Shown here: positions 19,973 to 28,887 of the stretch, piece after piece
How positions within the stretch are numbered: the first letter of the stretch is position 1
Layout of the letters: every line of letters begins with the position of its first letter
Assembly: GCF_019805165.1 (NCBI RefSeq)
Contig: NZ_RWIJ01000011.1
Coordinates: 77,331 to 141,330, forward strand
DNA: 64,000 nt
Reading direction: 5' to 3'
DNA from: Azospirillum sp. 412522
GTDB lineage: Bacteria; Pseudomonadota; Alphaproteobacteria; Azospirillales; Azospirillaceae
The notes under the pieces: model-generated
The model's database searches: none
Seen by the model: the letters and a program-made list of their open reading frames with translations, nothing else
What the model was told of the DNA's origin: nothing
Made by a program: the position numbers and the translations under genes

Positions 19973-21259
19973 TCAGGCGGCGATCCGGATGCCGGCGGCG
20001 CCCAGCACCGGAGCCAGCGCCCCCAACGCCCGGTCGATGATCCGCCGGTTGTCCGCCGTCACCCGCGCCGCGCCGGCGACGATGCGGTCGCGCGCCCGCT
20101 CGTCGGTCAGCAGCCGGCGGGTCTCCCGGGTCAGGGCATCGCCGTCCGCCACCGGAAGGGCGCCGCCGGCGGCCTCCAGCATGTGGGTGATCTCGCCGAA
20201 ATTGAACATGTGGGGGCCATAGAGCACCGCGCAGCCCAGCTGCGCCGGCTCCACCGGATTCTGCCCGCCATGGGGGATGAAGGAGCCGCCCATGCACACC
20301 ACCGGCGCCGCGCGATAGAACAGCCCAAGCTCTCCCATGGTGTCGGCGATATAGACGGCGTGCTCCGGCCCCGGCAACCGATGCCCGGCCGTGCGCTGAA
20401 GCACCGGCAGGCCATGCGCCCGCATCAGTTCCGCAATGGCGTCGCCGCGATGGGCATGGCGCGGCGCGACGACCGTCAGCAGGCCGGGCAGGACCGGCGC
20501 CAGCGCCGCATGGACCTTCGCGGCAATCTCGTCCTCCCCCGGATGGGAGCTGGCGAGCAGCCAGACCGGCCGGCCCGCCAGCGCGGCGCGCAGCGGCTCC
20601 ATCGCGTCGGCGGCGGCGGGCGGCGGCTCGGCGGAGAATTTCAGGTTGCCGACGCTGGCGACGCCGGGAGCCCCCAGCCGGCGCAGCCGCTCCGCATCGC
20701 CTTCGGTCTGGGCCAGCGTGATCTGGAAGGTGGACAGCAGGCCACCGATCAGCCCGGGCGCGTTGCGCCAGCGCGAGAAGCTGCGTTCCGACATGCGGGC
20801 GTTGACCAGGGCGGCGGGAATCGAGCGGGCGCGGATGCCGGCCAGCAGGTTCGGCCAGATCTCCGACTCCGTCCACAGCACCGCGTCGGGCCGCCAATGA
20901 TCGAGAAAGCGGTCGACCGCACCGGGCAGATCGACCGGTACATATTGGTGGATGGCGCGCTCCGGCAACCGCCTGCCCATCAGTTCGGCCGAGGTGACGG
21001 TGCCCGTGGTCATCAGCACGGTCAGATCGGGCGCGCTGTCCAGCAGCCGGCCGACCAGGACCAGGACCGAGTTCGCCTCGCCGACGCTGGCCGCGTGGAT
21101 CCACGCCAGCGGGCCGGCGGGCCGGGCGCGCGACGGCGTGCCGAACCGCTCCGCCTGGCGCGCGGGGTCTTCCTTGCCGGCGGCGCGGCGGCGGTCGAGA
21201 TAGAGGCGCACCGCCGGCCCGGCGACGGTCGTCAGGCCGCGGTAGAGGGAATGCAGCAT
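19973..21259 (-). CDS. waaA: Kdo transferase (WaaA/KdtA)
   Basis: A 428-residue inner-membrane glycosyltransferase that adds Kdo to lipid IVA. The family features are LDRRRAAGKEDPARQAERFG, LAWIHAASVGEANSVLVLVG, LWTESEIWPNLLAGIRARSI, the VVAPRHAHR loop, and the CMGGSFIPHGGQNPVEPAQL nucleotide-sugar site near residue 355. The N-terminal helix anchors it. The ATG at 21259 is chosen to match the usual N-terminus, but no clear ribosome site is visible; an in-frame start at 21358 would add 33 residues. Confidence 0.94.
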   Translation of the reverse strand: MLHSLYRGLTTVAGPAVRLYLDRRRAAGKEDPARQAERFGTPSRARPAGPLAWIHAASVGEANSVLVLVGRLLDSAPDLTVLMTTGTVTSAELMGRRLPERAIHQYVPVDLPGAVDRFLDHWRPDAVLWTESEIWPNLLAGIRARSIPAALVNARMSERSFSRWRNAPGLIGGLLSTFQITLAQTEGDAERLRRLGAPGVASVGNLKFSAEPPPAAADAMEPLRAALAGRPVWLLASSHPGEDEIAAKVHAALAPVLPGLLTVVAPRHAHRGDAIAELMRAHGLPVLQRTAGHRLPGPEHAVYIADTMGELGLFYRAAPVVCMGGSFIPHGGQNPVEPAQLGCAVLYGPHMFNFGEITHMLEAAGGALPVADGDALTRETRRLLTDERARDRIVAGAARVTADNRRIIDRALGALAPVLGAAGIRIAA

Positions 21260-21394
21260 CAAGGCCCGGAACAGGAGACTTACGACAACGGGCGCGTTGC
21301 CGGTCCCCCTGTCACGGAACACCGGCCACGCGCCCGGCGGCACCTTAGCACGCGGCAACCGTTCCGTAACAGGGGCCGGTGCGACGGAGGCCTC

Positions 21395-22018
21395 TCACCG
21401 CTCCGCCAGCGCCAGCTTGGCGCCGAGCGCGGCGAAGGCGGCGGCGAAGCTCCGGCGCATCCAGGCCATCACCCGCGGGCGCGAGACCACCTGATCGCGC
21501 ACAGCCGCGGCGAACAGGCCGTAGACGACGAAGACCACGAAGGTCAGCGCCATGAACGCGCCGCCGAGTTCCAGCATGCGCACCAGCGGCTGCGGCTCGG
21601 CGTCGCTGACGAACTGTGGCAGGAAGGCCAGGAAGAAGATCGACAGCTTCGGGTTCAGCACATTGACCAGCACCGCCCGCAGGATCATCCGCCCGGCGGG
21701 GTTCTGCGTCCTGTCGGCCTCGACGTTCAGCGCTCCCCGTTCCTTCAGCGTCGCCCAGGCCATGTAGAGCAGATAGAGCACGCCCAGGATCTTCAGCCCC
21801 TGGAACGCCACCGCGCTGGCGTGCAGCAGGGCGGCCAGCCCCAGCACCGCCGCCGCCATGTGCGGCACGATCCCCAGCGTGCAGCCGAACGCCGTCACCG
21901 CGCTGGCCCGCGCGCCCTGCGACAGGCCCGCCGCCAGCGTGAGCAGCACCCCGGTGCCGGGCGAGGCGACGACGATCAGGGAGGTGACGAGGAACTCGGG
22001 TGTCATGGCGGAGGTCAT
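21395..22018 (-). CDS. LysE/RhtB family exporter
   Basis: A 207-residue protein with six predicted membrane segments. The LysE motif is LIVVASPGTGVLLTLAAGLS near residue 20 and VLVNVLNPKLSIFFLAFLPQ in the middle. The ATG at 22018 is preferred over 22006 because GAGG lies upstream of it. It is a second LysE-type exporter, different from that at 17383. It runs in the same direction as waaA with a 135-bp gap. Confidence 0.92.
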   Translation of the reverse strand: MTSAMTPEFLVTSLIVVASPGTGVLLTLAAGLSQGARASAVTAFGCTLGIVPHMAAAVLGLAALLHASAVAFQGLKILGVLYLLYMAWATLKERGALNVEADRTQNPAGRMILRAVLVNVLNPKLSIFFLAFLPQFVSDAEPQPLVRMLELGGAFMALTFVVFVVYGLFAAAVRDQVVSRPRVMAWMRRSFAAAFAALGAKLALAER

Positions 22019-22215
22019 GGCCGGAAACCTCGGACAAGTGGGGACGGGAGGATGACCATGGAACCATGAGGCGGGGGCCGGGCCAAGCGGAACGAGCACC
22101 GGAACCGGCCGGCTCCATCCCCTCCCTCGCGGCATCCCGGCCGCCATCCCGCCGCATTGTCCCCCACCCCGTCGATCCGCTATCCTGGGCCGTTCCCCCT
22201 GCCTCGCGGTGCAGC

Positions 22216-23040
22216 ATGCCGGTCTCATATCTCCGTGCGCTCTCGGAGACCAAGCGAACCAGACGCGCCAACATCCATCTCGGCGTGTCGCTGGCCTTCG
22301 TCGCCGGGGCGATCAATGCGGGCGGGCTGCTGGCGGTGCTGCAATACACCTCGCACATGTCCGGCATCGTTTCGTCCATCGCCGACAATCTGGTGCTGGG
22401 AAACCTCGTGGCGCTGGCGACGGGGGTGGCGTCGGTGGTGTCCTTCGCGTCGGGGGCGGCCTATTCGACGATCCTCATCAACTGGGGCCGGCACCACCGG
22501 ATGCACAGCGCCTATGCCTACCCGCTGTTCTGGGAGGCGCTGCTGCTGCTGGGCTTCGGGCTGCTGGGCAACAGCCTGGACGAACACCGGGCCCTGTTCA
22601 CGCCGGCGACGGTCCTGCTGCTATGCTTCATCATGGGGCTGCAGAACGCCATCATCACCAAGGTCTCCAACGCGGAGATCCGCACCACCCACATGACCGG
22701 CGTCGTCACCGACATCGGGATCGAGGTGGGCAAGCTGGTCTATATCAACCTCGGCAAGGAATCGGCGCGATACCAGCCGGTGCGTGCCAACTGGCCGCGG
22801 CTGGGCGTTCTGTTCGCTTTGCTGACCGCCTTCTGCGGCGGCGGCGCCATCGGCGCGGCCGGGTTCAAGTATGTGGGCTATGTCAGCACGGTGCCGCTGG
22901 CCTGTTTCCTGGTTCTGCTGGCCATCGTGCCGCTGGTGGACGATGCGCGCACGCGCACGCGCCTGCTGCTTCGCCAACGCGTCAGAAGCGGTGCCGGCCA
23001 GCGGCGGGACGCCGCCGCCGGCCTGAAGGCGCCTAGGTGA
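22216..23040 (+). CDS. DUF1275 (YoaK) family membrane protein
   Basis: A 274-residue inner-membrane protein with six or more hydrophobic helices. The family features are AFVAGAINAGGLLAVLQYTS and HMSGIVSSIADNLVLGN near the N-terminus, and FIMGLQNAIITKVSNAEIRT followed by THMTGVVTDIGIEVG. The function of the family is not established. The ATG at 22216 begins just before the first conserved helix; the stop overlaps the convergent glycosyltransferase gene by 8 bp. The C-terminal tail is short and Arg-rich. Confidence 0.9.
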   Translation: MPVSYLRALSETKRTRRANIHLGVSLAFVAGAINAGGLLAVLQYTSHMSGIVSSIADNLVLGNLVALATGVASVVSFASGAAYSTILINWGRHHRMHSAYAYPLFWEALLLLGFGLLGNSLDEHRALFTPATVLLLCFIMGLQNAIITKVSNAEIRTTHMTGVVTDIGIEVGKLVYINLGKESARYQPVRANWPRLGVLFALLTAFCGGGAIGAAGFKYVGYVSTVPLACFLVLLAIVPLVDDARTRTRLLLRQRVRSGAGQRRDAAAGLKAPR

Positions 23041-24031
23041 AGGGCCGCAGGTTCGACAGGAACTGCTCGGCCGAACGGCGCCAGGAATAGCCCAGCGCAT
23101 AGTCGCGGCAGGTCTGCCCCGGGATCGCCAGCGCCCCTTCGACCGCGCGCTTCAGATCCTCGTCCAGGCAGCCGGCGCCGGAGCCGTCGACCACGTCCAG
23201 CGGTCCTGGCACCGGGTAGGCCGCCACCGGCACGCCGGACGCCAGCGCCTCCAGCAGCACCAGCCCGAAGGTGTCGGTGCGCGACGGGAAGACGAAGACG
23301 TCGGCGGCGGCGTAGTGCTTCGCCAATTCCTCGCCATGCTTGGCGCCGACCCAATGGACGGCCGGGTATTTGCGCTGCAACTCCTCCCGCGCAGGACCGT
23401 CGCCGACCACCACCTTGGTGCCGGGCAGGTCGAGGCGCAGGAAATCCTCCAGGTTCTTCTCCACCGCGACGCGGCCGACATACATCGACACCGGGCGGGC
23501 CAGGTTGAGAAAGCCCTTGTCGCGGGGATGGAACAGCTCGGTATCGACGCCGCGGGTCCAGCGGCGGATGTTGGCGAAGCCGCGGCCCTTCAACGCGTCC
23601 TCGATGGTCTGGGTCGCCACCATCACCGCCGAGGACGGCTTGTGGAAGCGGCGGACCACCGCATAGGACAAGGCCAGCGGGATCGGCGCGCGGTCGCGCA
23701 CATATTCGGGAAAGCGCGTATGGTAGGCGGTGGTGAAGGGCTTGCCATGCTTCAGGCAATAGGAGCGCGCGGCGAAGCCCAGCGGCCCTTCGGTGGCGAT
23801 GTGGATGCAGTCGGGCCGCATGCCCTCGATCATCGCCCACAGCCGCCGCTTCGCCCCCAGCGCCAGCCGGATTTCCGGATATGTCGGCATCGGCAGGGTG
23901 CGGAAACGGTCGGGGCCGATCACCTCGACGCTGTGGCCCATCTCCTCCAGTTCATCGCGCACGGTGCCGATGGTGCGCACGACGCCGTTCACCTGCGGGT
24001 GCCAGGCGTCGCTGACGATCAGGATGTTCAC
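23033..24031 (-). CDS. GT4 glycosyltransferase, Agt-like glycolipid synthase candidate
   Basis: A 332-residue GT-B enzyme of family GT4. The N-domain shows NILIVSDAWHPQVNGVVRTI and the acceptor-side RTLPMPTYPEIRLAL. The C-domain has YVGRVAVEKNLEDFLRLDLP and VFVFPSRTDTFGLVLLEALA with the nucleotide-sugar EX7E region. The GTG start at 24031 overlaps the stop of the metallophosphoesterase (GTGA), so the two are translationally coupled. The pair resembles the rhizobial PlcP-Agt module, in which the glycosyltransferase puts sugar on diacylglycerol under phosphate starvation. That role is inferred from family and gene order. Confidence 0.85.
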   Translation of the reverse strand: MNILIVSDAWHPQVNGVVRTIGTVRDELEEMGHSVEVIGPDRFRTLPMPTYPEIRLALGAKRRLWAMIEGMRPDCIHIATEGPLGFAARSYCLKHGKPFTTAYHTRFPEYVRDRAPIPLALSYAVVRRFHKPSSAVMVATQTIEDALKGRGFANIRRWTRGVDTELFHPRDKGFLNLARPVSMYVGRVAVEKNLEDFLRLDLPGTKVVVGDGPAREELQRKYPAVHWVGAKHGEELAKHYAAADVFVFPSRTDTFGLVLLEALASGVPVAAYPVPGPLDVVDGSGAGCLDEDLKRAVEGALAIPGQTCRDYALGYSWRRSAEQFLSNLRPFT

Positions 24032-24870
24032 GCCGCTTCCCGTTCCTTCGCCGTGACCTTGCCCGCACCGGGACCGGGGACCGGAACCCGCTGCGCCATG
24101 ACCTCCGTCCAATGGATGATCTCCAGCGCGCCACTGTCGTGCTCGACCAAGGCGGTGCAGGACTCGACCCAATCGCCGTCGTTGCAATACAGGATTCCTT
24201 CGATATCGCGCATCTCGGCGGTGTGGATGTGGCCGCAGACGACGCCGTCGACCTTGCGGCGACGGGCTTCCTCGCCCAGCGCCTCTTCGTACTTGCCGAT
24301 GAACTCGACCGCGGTCTTGGCCTTGTGCTTCAGGTAGGCCGACAGTGACCAGTAATTGAAGCCCAGCTTGCGGCGGACCCAGTTGAACAGGGTGTTGACG
24401 TGCAGCAGCGTGACGTAGGCGTGGTCGCCCAGCAGGGCCAGCCACTTGGCATAGCGCACCACCGCGTCGAACTTGTCGCCGTGGGTGATCAGCAGGCGCC
24501 GGCCGTCGGCGGTGGTGTGGACCCATTCATCGACCACATGCACGCCGCCGAACTGCAGGCCGACGTAATCGCGCGCCGCCTCGTCATGGTTGCCGGGGAT
24601 GTAATAGACCTCCACCCCCTTGCGGGCGCGGCGCATGATCTTCTGCACCACGTCGTTGTGGGCCTGCGGCCAGTACCAGCTCTTCTTCAGCCGCCAGCCG
24701 TCGACGATGTCGCCGACCAGGAACAGGTGATCCGATTCGGTATGCTTCAGGAAATCGAGAAGCAGCTCCGCCTGACAGCCGCGCGTTCCCAGATGAACGT
24801 CGGATATCCAAATGCTGCGGTAGCGCTTGACCGCTGGGACGGCGTCCATCTTCCGCTCCGTCGTCGCCAT
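24028..24870 (-). CDS. Metallophosphoesterase, PlcP-like (LpxH-related)
   Basis: A 280-residue calcineurin-like phosphoesterase. Metal ligands are Asp24/His26 (SDVHLG), Asp54 (VGDIVDGWR), Asn94/His95 (IPGNHDE), His130 (ITHGDKFD) and GHIHTAE near residue 215. Databases often label this type UDP-2,3-diacylglucosamine diphosphatase. However, the sequence around RYRSIWISDVHLGTRGCQAE and its coupling to a GT4 enzyme fit PlcP, the alphaproteobacterial phospholipase C of phosphate-stress lipid remodelling. Which activity it has cannot be settled from sequence alone. Confidence 0.85.
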   Translation of the reverse strand: MATTERKMDAVPAVKRYRSIWISDVHLGTRGCQAELLLDFLKHTESDHLFLVGDIVDGWRLKKSWYWPQAHNDVVQKIMRRARKGVEVYYIPGNHDEAARDYVGLQFGGVHVVDEWVHTTADGRRLLITHGDKFDAVVRYAKWLALLGDHAYVTLLHVNTLFNWVRRKLGFNYWSLSAYLKHKAKTAVEFIGKYEEALGEEARRRKVDGVVCGHIHTAEMRDIEGILYCNDGDWVESCTALVEHDSGALEIIHWTEVMAQRVPVPGPGAGKVTAKEREAA

Positions 24871-24895
24871 GGCCGGTGGCCATCAAGACAACTGC

Positions 24896-24925
24896 CGTAT
24901 AAATGAAAGCACTCTATCTTGACAA
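24896..24925 (-). promoter_or_regulatory. Candidate sigma-70 promoter for the phosphoesterase-glycosyltransferase operon
   Basis: On the minus strand TTGTCA (24920-24925) and TATACG (24896-24901) are separated by 18 bp, 26 bp upstream of the start codon. The surrounding divergent spacer 24871-25018 is clearly AT-rich relative to its flanks and holds several GTCA-type half-sites (for example 24950 and 24973), but no convincing 18-bp Pho box. Confidence 0.5.
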
Positions 24926-25018
24926 CCATTTGAAACGCCCGCACCTATTCGTCACAGAAATTCGGACTTATGTCATTTCTTTGCATTTTTACTGCAATGT
25001 AACCGCCGCGAACCCTTC

Positions 25019-26041
25019 ATGGTTCTGCAACAGAAGGCGCTTCATGCGTCGATCAGGGAGAGCGAATCGGTGCGCGACACGGTGCTGATGGACGAAAATC
25101 CGGCGATTGGCATGGGCGGCGGCGACGATGCGGCACTCGAGGTGCGGCGCCTGCTGGTGATCCACAACCCGACGGCGGGCGGCCGGCGGGCAAGGCGGCT
25201 GCGGGCGGTGGTCTCGCGGCTGGAGGCGCGTGGGGTCAGCGTCGCCGTCAGGCCGACGGGCAGGCGCGGCGATGCCGAGGCCTTTGCCCGCGAGGCCGAT
25301 CCCGCCGACGTCGACGCGGTGGTGGCGGCCGGCGGCGACGGCACCATCAACGAGGTGATCAACGGTCTCGCGGACCATGCCAAGTCAGGCGGGCCGCTGC
25401 CGCTCGGCATCGTGCCGATGGGCACCGCCAACGTGCTGGCGGCCGAACTGGGCCTGACGACGGATCCGGAGCGCATCGCCGCGGCGATTGCCGGCGGGCG
25501 GCGGACGATGATCTGGCCGGCGCTGGCGAACGGCCGGGTCTTCTCGCTGATGGCTGGGGCCGGGCTGGACGCGCGGGTGGTGGAGCGGGTCGACCCGCGG
25601 GTGAAGCGGCTGATCGGCAAGGGCGCCTATGTGGCGGAAACGCTGGTGCAGCTGGCGACCCGGCCGGACCATCGCTATCGGGTGACACTGGACGACGGGG
25701 AGGCGCGGGAGGTGGCGTCGGTCATCGTCGCCAAGGGGCATTTCTACGGCGGCCGCTTCATCTGCGCGCCCGATGCGCGGCTGACGGAACCGGAGCTGCA
25801 TGTCTGCCTGTTCCCGCGCGGCGGGCGGCTGAACGCGCTGCGTTATGTCTGGGGCGTCACCGCCGGACGGCTGGCGCGCTTTCCAGACTATCGGGTGGTG
25901 ACGGCCAAGCGCGTGCGGATCGAAGGACCGGCGGGGGACGGACTGTTCGCCGACGCGGTGCAAGGCGATGGCGACGTGCTGGCCCGGTTGCCGGTGGAGA
26001 TCGCGCTGGCGGGATGGCGGCTGCCGGTGCTGGCGGGGTGA
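25019..26041 (+). CDS. Diacylglycerol-kinase-family lipid kinase
   Basis: A 340-residue soluble lipid/sphingosine kinase-fold protein. The catalytic-domain hallmarks are LLVIHNPTAGGRRARRLRAV and VVAAGGDGTINEVINGLADH, followed by LGIVPMGTANVLAAELGL. The family phosphorylates diacylglycerol or related lipids. It is divergent from the PlcP/Agt-like pair, which would produce and use diacylglycerol, so a linked job in lipid turnover is likely. The start is uncertain: ATG 25019 lacks a ribosome site; ATG 25088 is an in-frame alternative 23 codons on. Confidence 0.87.
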   Translation: MVLQQKALHASIRESESVRDTVLMDENPAIGMGGGDDAALEVRRLLVIHNPTAGGRRARRLRAVVSRLEARGVSVAVRPTGRRGDAEAFAREADPADVDAVVAAGGDGTINEVINGLADHAKSGGPLPLGIVPMGTANVLAAELGLTTDPERIAAAIAGGRRTMIWPALANGRVFSLMAGAGLDARVVERVDPRVKRLIGKGAYVAETLVQLATRPDHRYRVTLDDGEAREVASVIVAKGHFYGGRFICAPDARLTEPELHVCLFPRGGRLNALRYVWGVTAGRLARFPDYRVVTAKRVRIEGPAGDGLFADAVQGDGDVLARLPVEIALAGWRLPVLAG

Positions 26042-26051
26042 GGCTTTCCGA

Positions 26052-26684
26052 TCACCGTGACGGCGGCAACCCCCTCGCCGCCCTCGCCTGCTCCTGCAAC
26101 GCCACGTAATGGTGCCAGACCAGCCGCGCCGCCAGCGAACGGTGGGGCCGCCAGGGTTCGGCCACCTCGATCAGTTGTCTCGGCGTCGGCTTGTCCGCCC
26201 AGCCCTTCAACCGCTGGACGCCGAGCTGGATCGCCAGATCGCCGATGGGCCAGATGTCGGGCCGATCGAGCGTCGTCATCAGATAGACCTCGGCGCTCCA
26301 GCGGCCGATGCCCTTCAGCGCGACGAGTTGGGCGATCGCCTCCTCGTCGGGCAGGTCATGGATGATGTCGAAATCGAGCCGGCCGCTCGCCACCGCCTCG
26401 GCAAGGCCGCGGGCATAGCCGATCTTCTGGCGGGAGAATCCGCAGGCGCGCAGCGTCTCGTCGTCCAGCGCCAGGATGGCGTCGGGGGTGACGATGCCGC
26501 CCAGCCGGTCCTGAAGCTTGGCCCATAGGGCCAACGCGACCTTGGTGGAAAGCTGCTGCTCCATCACCATGCGCAGCAGCCCGACGAAGCCGGTCGGCCG
26601 GGTGAAATCGCGGATCACCGATCCGCCGACGCGCAGGCATTCGGCGAAGATGGGGTCGAGGGCGGCCAGATGCTCAACGCTCAT
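26052..26684 (-). CDS. DNA-3-methyladenine glycosylase II (AlkA-like, HhH-GPD)
   Basis: A 210-residue base-excision repair glycosylase lacking the N-terminal domain of E. coli AlkA. The helix-hairpin-helix is LVALKGIGRWSAEVYLM (residues 120-136) and the catalytic aspartate is Asp149 in IWPIGDLAIQLG. QQLSTKVALALWAKL is the substrate-side helix. It removes alkylated purines from DNA. It lies downstream of purS in the position where purQ would be expected in many relatives. Confidence 0.92.
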   Translation of the reverse strand: MSVEHLAALDPIFAECLRVGGSVIRDFTRPTGFVGLLRMVMEQQLSTKVALALWAKLQDRLGGIVTPDAILALDDETLRACGFSRQKIGYARGLAEAVASGRLDFDIIHDLPDEEAIAQLVALKGIGRWSAEVYLMTTLDRPDIWPIGDLAIQLGVQRLKGWADKPTPRQLIEVAEPWRPHRSLAARLVWHHYVALQEQARAARGLPPSR

Positions 26685-26730
26685 GGTCAGCGCTCATCGG
26701 CCGCGCCACGATATTGCCGAAACCGGTGGA

Positions 26731-26973
26731 TCAGGCCACCAGTTCGATGGCGTAGTCCTCGATCACGGTGTTGGCGAGCAGCTTGCTGCACATCGCTTCC
26801 ACTTCCCGACGGGCAGTCGCCTCGTCGGTGCTCTTGAGCTGCAGCTCGATCACCTTGCCGGCGCGGACGTCCTCGACGCCGTCGAAGCCCAGCGTGTGCA
26901 GCGCGTGCGCGATGGCCTTGCCCTGGGGGTCGAGAACGCCGCGCTTGAGGGTGACATGAACCTTGGCCTTCAT
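26731..26973 (-). CDS. purS: PurS, phosphoribosylformylglycinamidine synthase subunit
   Basis: An 80-residue subunit bridging PurQ and PurL in the fourth step of purine synthesis. The sequence MKAKVHVTLKRGVLDPQGKA, then ALHTLGFDGVEDVRAGKVIE, is typical. The CDS is embedded in a larger open frame but the ATG at 26973, just before MKAKV, is the family start. It is 53 bp after purC. purQ and purL do not follow. Confidence 0.95.
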   Translation of the reverse strand: MKAKVHVTLKRGVLDPQGKAIAHALHTLGFDGVEDVRAGKVIELQLKSTDEATARREVEAMCSKLLANTVIEDYAIELVA

Positions 26974-27026
26974 CGGATGTCCGCTCGCTTTGGGGTGTTG
27001 GGTGGAGGGGTGGTTGGTGGACACGG

Positions 27027-27791
27027 TCACTGGATCGTCTTGGGACCCTTGACGTCGCTCGGCCCGCCTTCCGGCAGGATGCCGAGGCGCCGCGCGACCT
27101 CCTGGTAGGCTTCCTCGACGCGGCCCAGATCCTGGCGGAACCGGTCCTTGTCCAGCTTCTCGTTGGTCTTGACGTCCCACAGCCGGCAATTGTCGGGGCT
27201 GATCTCGTCCGCCAGGACGATCCGCATCTCCTCGTTCTCCCACAGCCGGCCGAACTCCAGCTTGAAGTCGACCAGCCGGAGGCCGATGCCGAGGAAGAGG
27301 CCGGACAGATAGTCGTTCACGCGGAGCGACAGCGCGACCATGTCGTCGAGATCCTGCGGAGCCGCCCAGCCGAAGGCGGTGATGTGCTCCTCCGAGACCA
27401 TCGGGTCGTTCAGCTCGTCCGACTTGTAGTAGTACTCGATGATCGAACGCGGCAGCGGCGTGCCTTCGGGGATGCCGAAGCGGCGCGACAGGCTGCCGGC
27501 GGCGACGTTGCGCACCACCACCTCGATCGGGATGATCTCCACCTCGCGCACCAGCTGCTCGCGCATGTTCAGGCGGCGCATGAAGTGCGTGGGCACGCCG
27601 ATCTCTGACAGGCGGCTCATCAGATATTCGGAGATGCGGTTGTTCAGCACCCCCTTGCCGGTGATGACGCCCTTCTTCTGGTTGTTGAAGGCGGTCGCGT
27701 CGTCCTTGAAGTACTGCACCAGGGTGCCCGGCTCCGGCCCTTCGAAGAGTACCTTGGCCTTGCCTTCGTAGATGCGCCGGCGTCGTGTCAT
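27027..27791 (-). CDS. purC: SAICAR synthetase (PurC)
   Basis: A 254-residue ATP-dependent ligase joining aspartate to CAIR in purine biosynthesis. The signature motifs are [55 protein letters not shown], and [10 protein letters not shown] followed by [14 protein letters not shown]. The ATG at 27791 gives the standard N-terminus; a TTG at 27806 would add five residues. It is the first gene of purC-purS. Confidence 0.97.
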   Translation of the reverse strand: MTRRRRIYEGKAKVLFEGPEPGTLVQYFKDDATAFNNQKKGVITGKGVLNNRISEYLMSRLSEIGVPTHFMRRLNMREQLVREVEIIPIEVVVRNVAAGSLSRRFGIPEGTPLPRSIIEYYYKSDELNDPMVSEEHITAFGWAAPQDLDDMVALSLRVNDYLSGLFLGIGLRLVDFKLEFGRLWENEEMRIVLADEISPDNCRLWDVKTNEKLDKDRFRQDLGRVEEAYQEVARRLGILPEGGPSDVKGPKTIQ

Positions 27792-27928
27792 CGCGTCTTC
27801 GTCCAAATACGTAAGGACCGGTCAAGCAAGCTTGCCGGCCCAGGAATGTGCCTGAGTGATATAGCAAGCCGGCTGCGCGAACACAACGACGGGGGCCGGA
27901 GGGCAGGATTGTGCGGCGGCCGGCCCGC

Positions 27929-28702
27929 TCACAGCTCCACCGGCCGATAAGAGACGGCGTGCGGCCGGCCGGGAGCGAAGTGCCAGATTGGGTTCAGGTC
28001 GGGCCGCTCGACGCTGGGAACCGCCAGCAGCGAGCTGGAGGAGGTGCCGAAGCCGCTCGGCAGTTGGAAGTCCATGGCGCCGCGCTCGTCCGGGGTGCCC
28101 TCCCAGATGCGGCTTCCCATCAGCTCCGGCCAGCCGCCCCAGGCGAAGGACTCCGCGTCGGCGGCCTCCGTGGCCGGCGGCGCCGCATGCTCGAACAGCG
28201 GGCGGTAGAAGGCGGTGCGCGGGTCCTGCGGATCGTCCATCTCGAAGGCGGTCAGCATGTGGACGCCGGTGGGGATCGACGACACCTCCGGCCGGTGGCG
28301 CGGGTTGGCGCCGCGGTGGACAACCAGATAGGCGTCGCGGTTGTCGGCGATCACCAGATTGAAGGGGCGGTAGGCGCGGATGTCGAGATGGGCGAAGCTG
28401 CGCGCCGCGTCGGCGGCATCGGCATGGTCGAGCGCGTCCAGCACCAGTTCGCCGCGCGACCGCTTGCCGGCCTCCGGCCCCAGCGTGCCGAAGCGGTTGA
28501 GGACGACCGCCACCACCCCCTCGTCGTTCAGCCCCATCCAGGAGCCGCCGGCCAGCTCGTCCAGCCCGGCGACCACGTTGGGACGGTCGGGCCAATGGCG
28601 GGCCGGGGGAAGCCACGGGCGCCCGGTCATCTCGTCACGGTTTCCGGCGACGACCAGCGGCCAGATTGCGTCCGGTCGGCGCAGGAGAATCACGCTGCAC
28701 AT
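27929..28702 (-). CDS. NRDE family protein (TANGO2 homologue)
   Basis: A 257-residue protein beginning MCSVILLRRPD, with the NRDE signature in VVAGNRDEMTGRPWLPP and GGSWMGLNDEGVVAVVLNRF. These have an Ntn-hydrolase-like N-terminus with Cys2 as the likely nucleophile after Met removal. Eukaryotic relatives are TANGO2, linked to haem or lipid handling, but bacterial function is unknown. The ATG at 28702 is required to expose Cys2. Confidence 0.9.
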   Translation of the reverse strand: MCSVILLRRPDAIWPLVVAGNRDEMTGRPWLPPARHWPDRPNVVAGLDELAGGSWMGLNDEGVVAVVLNRFGTLGPEAGKRSRGELVLDALDHADAADAARSFAHLDIRAYRPFNLVIADNRDAYLVVHRGANPRHRPEVSSIPTGVHMLTAFEMDDPQDPRTAFYRPLFEHAAPPATEAADAESFAWGGWPELMGSRIWEGTPDERGAMDFQLPSGFGTSSSSLLAVPSVERPDLNPIWHFAPGRPHAVSYRPVEL

Positions 28703-28814
28703 GCGATGCCCTGTCCTTCGTTGGGTCTTGCGTTGCGTCTTTTGTAGTGCCCGAGGATATCCCGGCACCTGGGGAAACTCTGCAGAATATCCGCGGCCGG
28801 CATGCGGCGGGCCA

Positions 28815-28844
28815 GTGACGACAACCGCTTTCGGGCTATATAAT
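28815..28844 (+). promoter_or_regulatory. Candidate sigma-70 promoter for the ATPase inhibitor gene
   Basis: GTGACG (28815-28820) and a perfect TATAAT (28839-28844) are separated by 18 bp, 44 bp upstream of the DUF1476 ATG. AAAGGAG at 28870-28876 provides the ribosome site. Confidence 0.6.
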
Positions 28845-28887
28845 CCTTGGAAACGGGAGTGAAACCAATAAAGGAGCCTGGGTCCCC

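Noticed and set aside
18960..21104. Apparent 714-residue protein with LpxK as its C-terminal half
   Set aside because: The first 380 residues are an out-of-frame reading of waaA; LpxK has its own GTG start with ribosome site at 19958.
24871..25018. A Pho box between the PlcP-like and lipid kinase genes
   Set aside because: Several GTCA half-sites are present, but no pair has the 11-bp direct-repeat spacing expected of a PhoB site.
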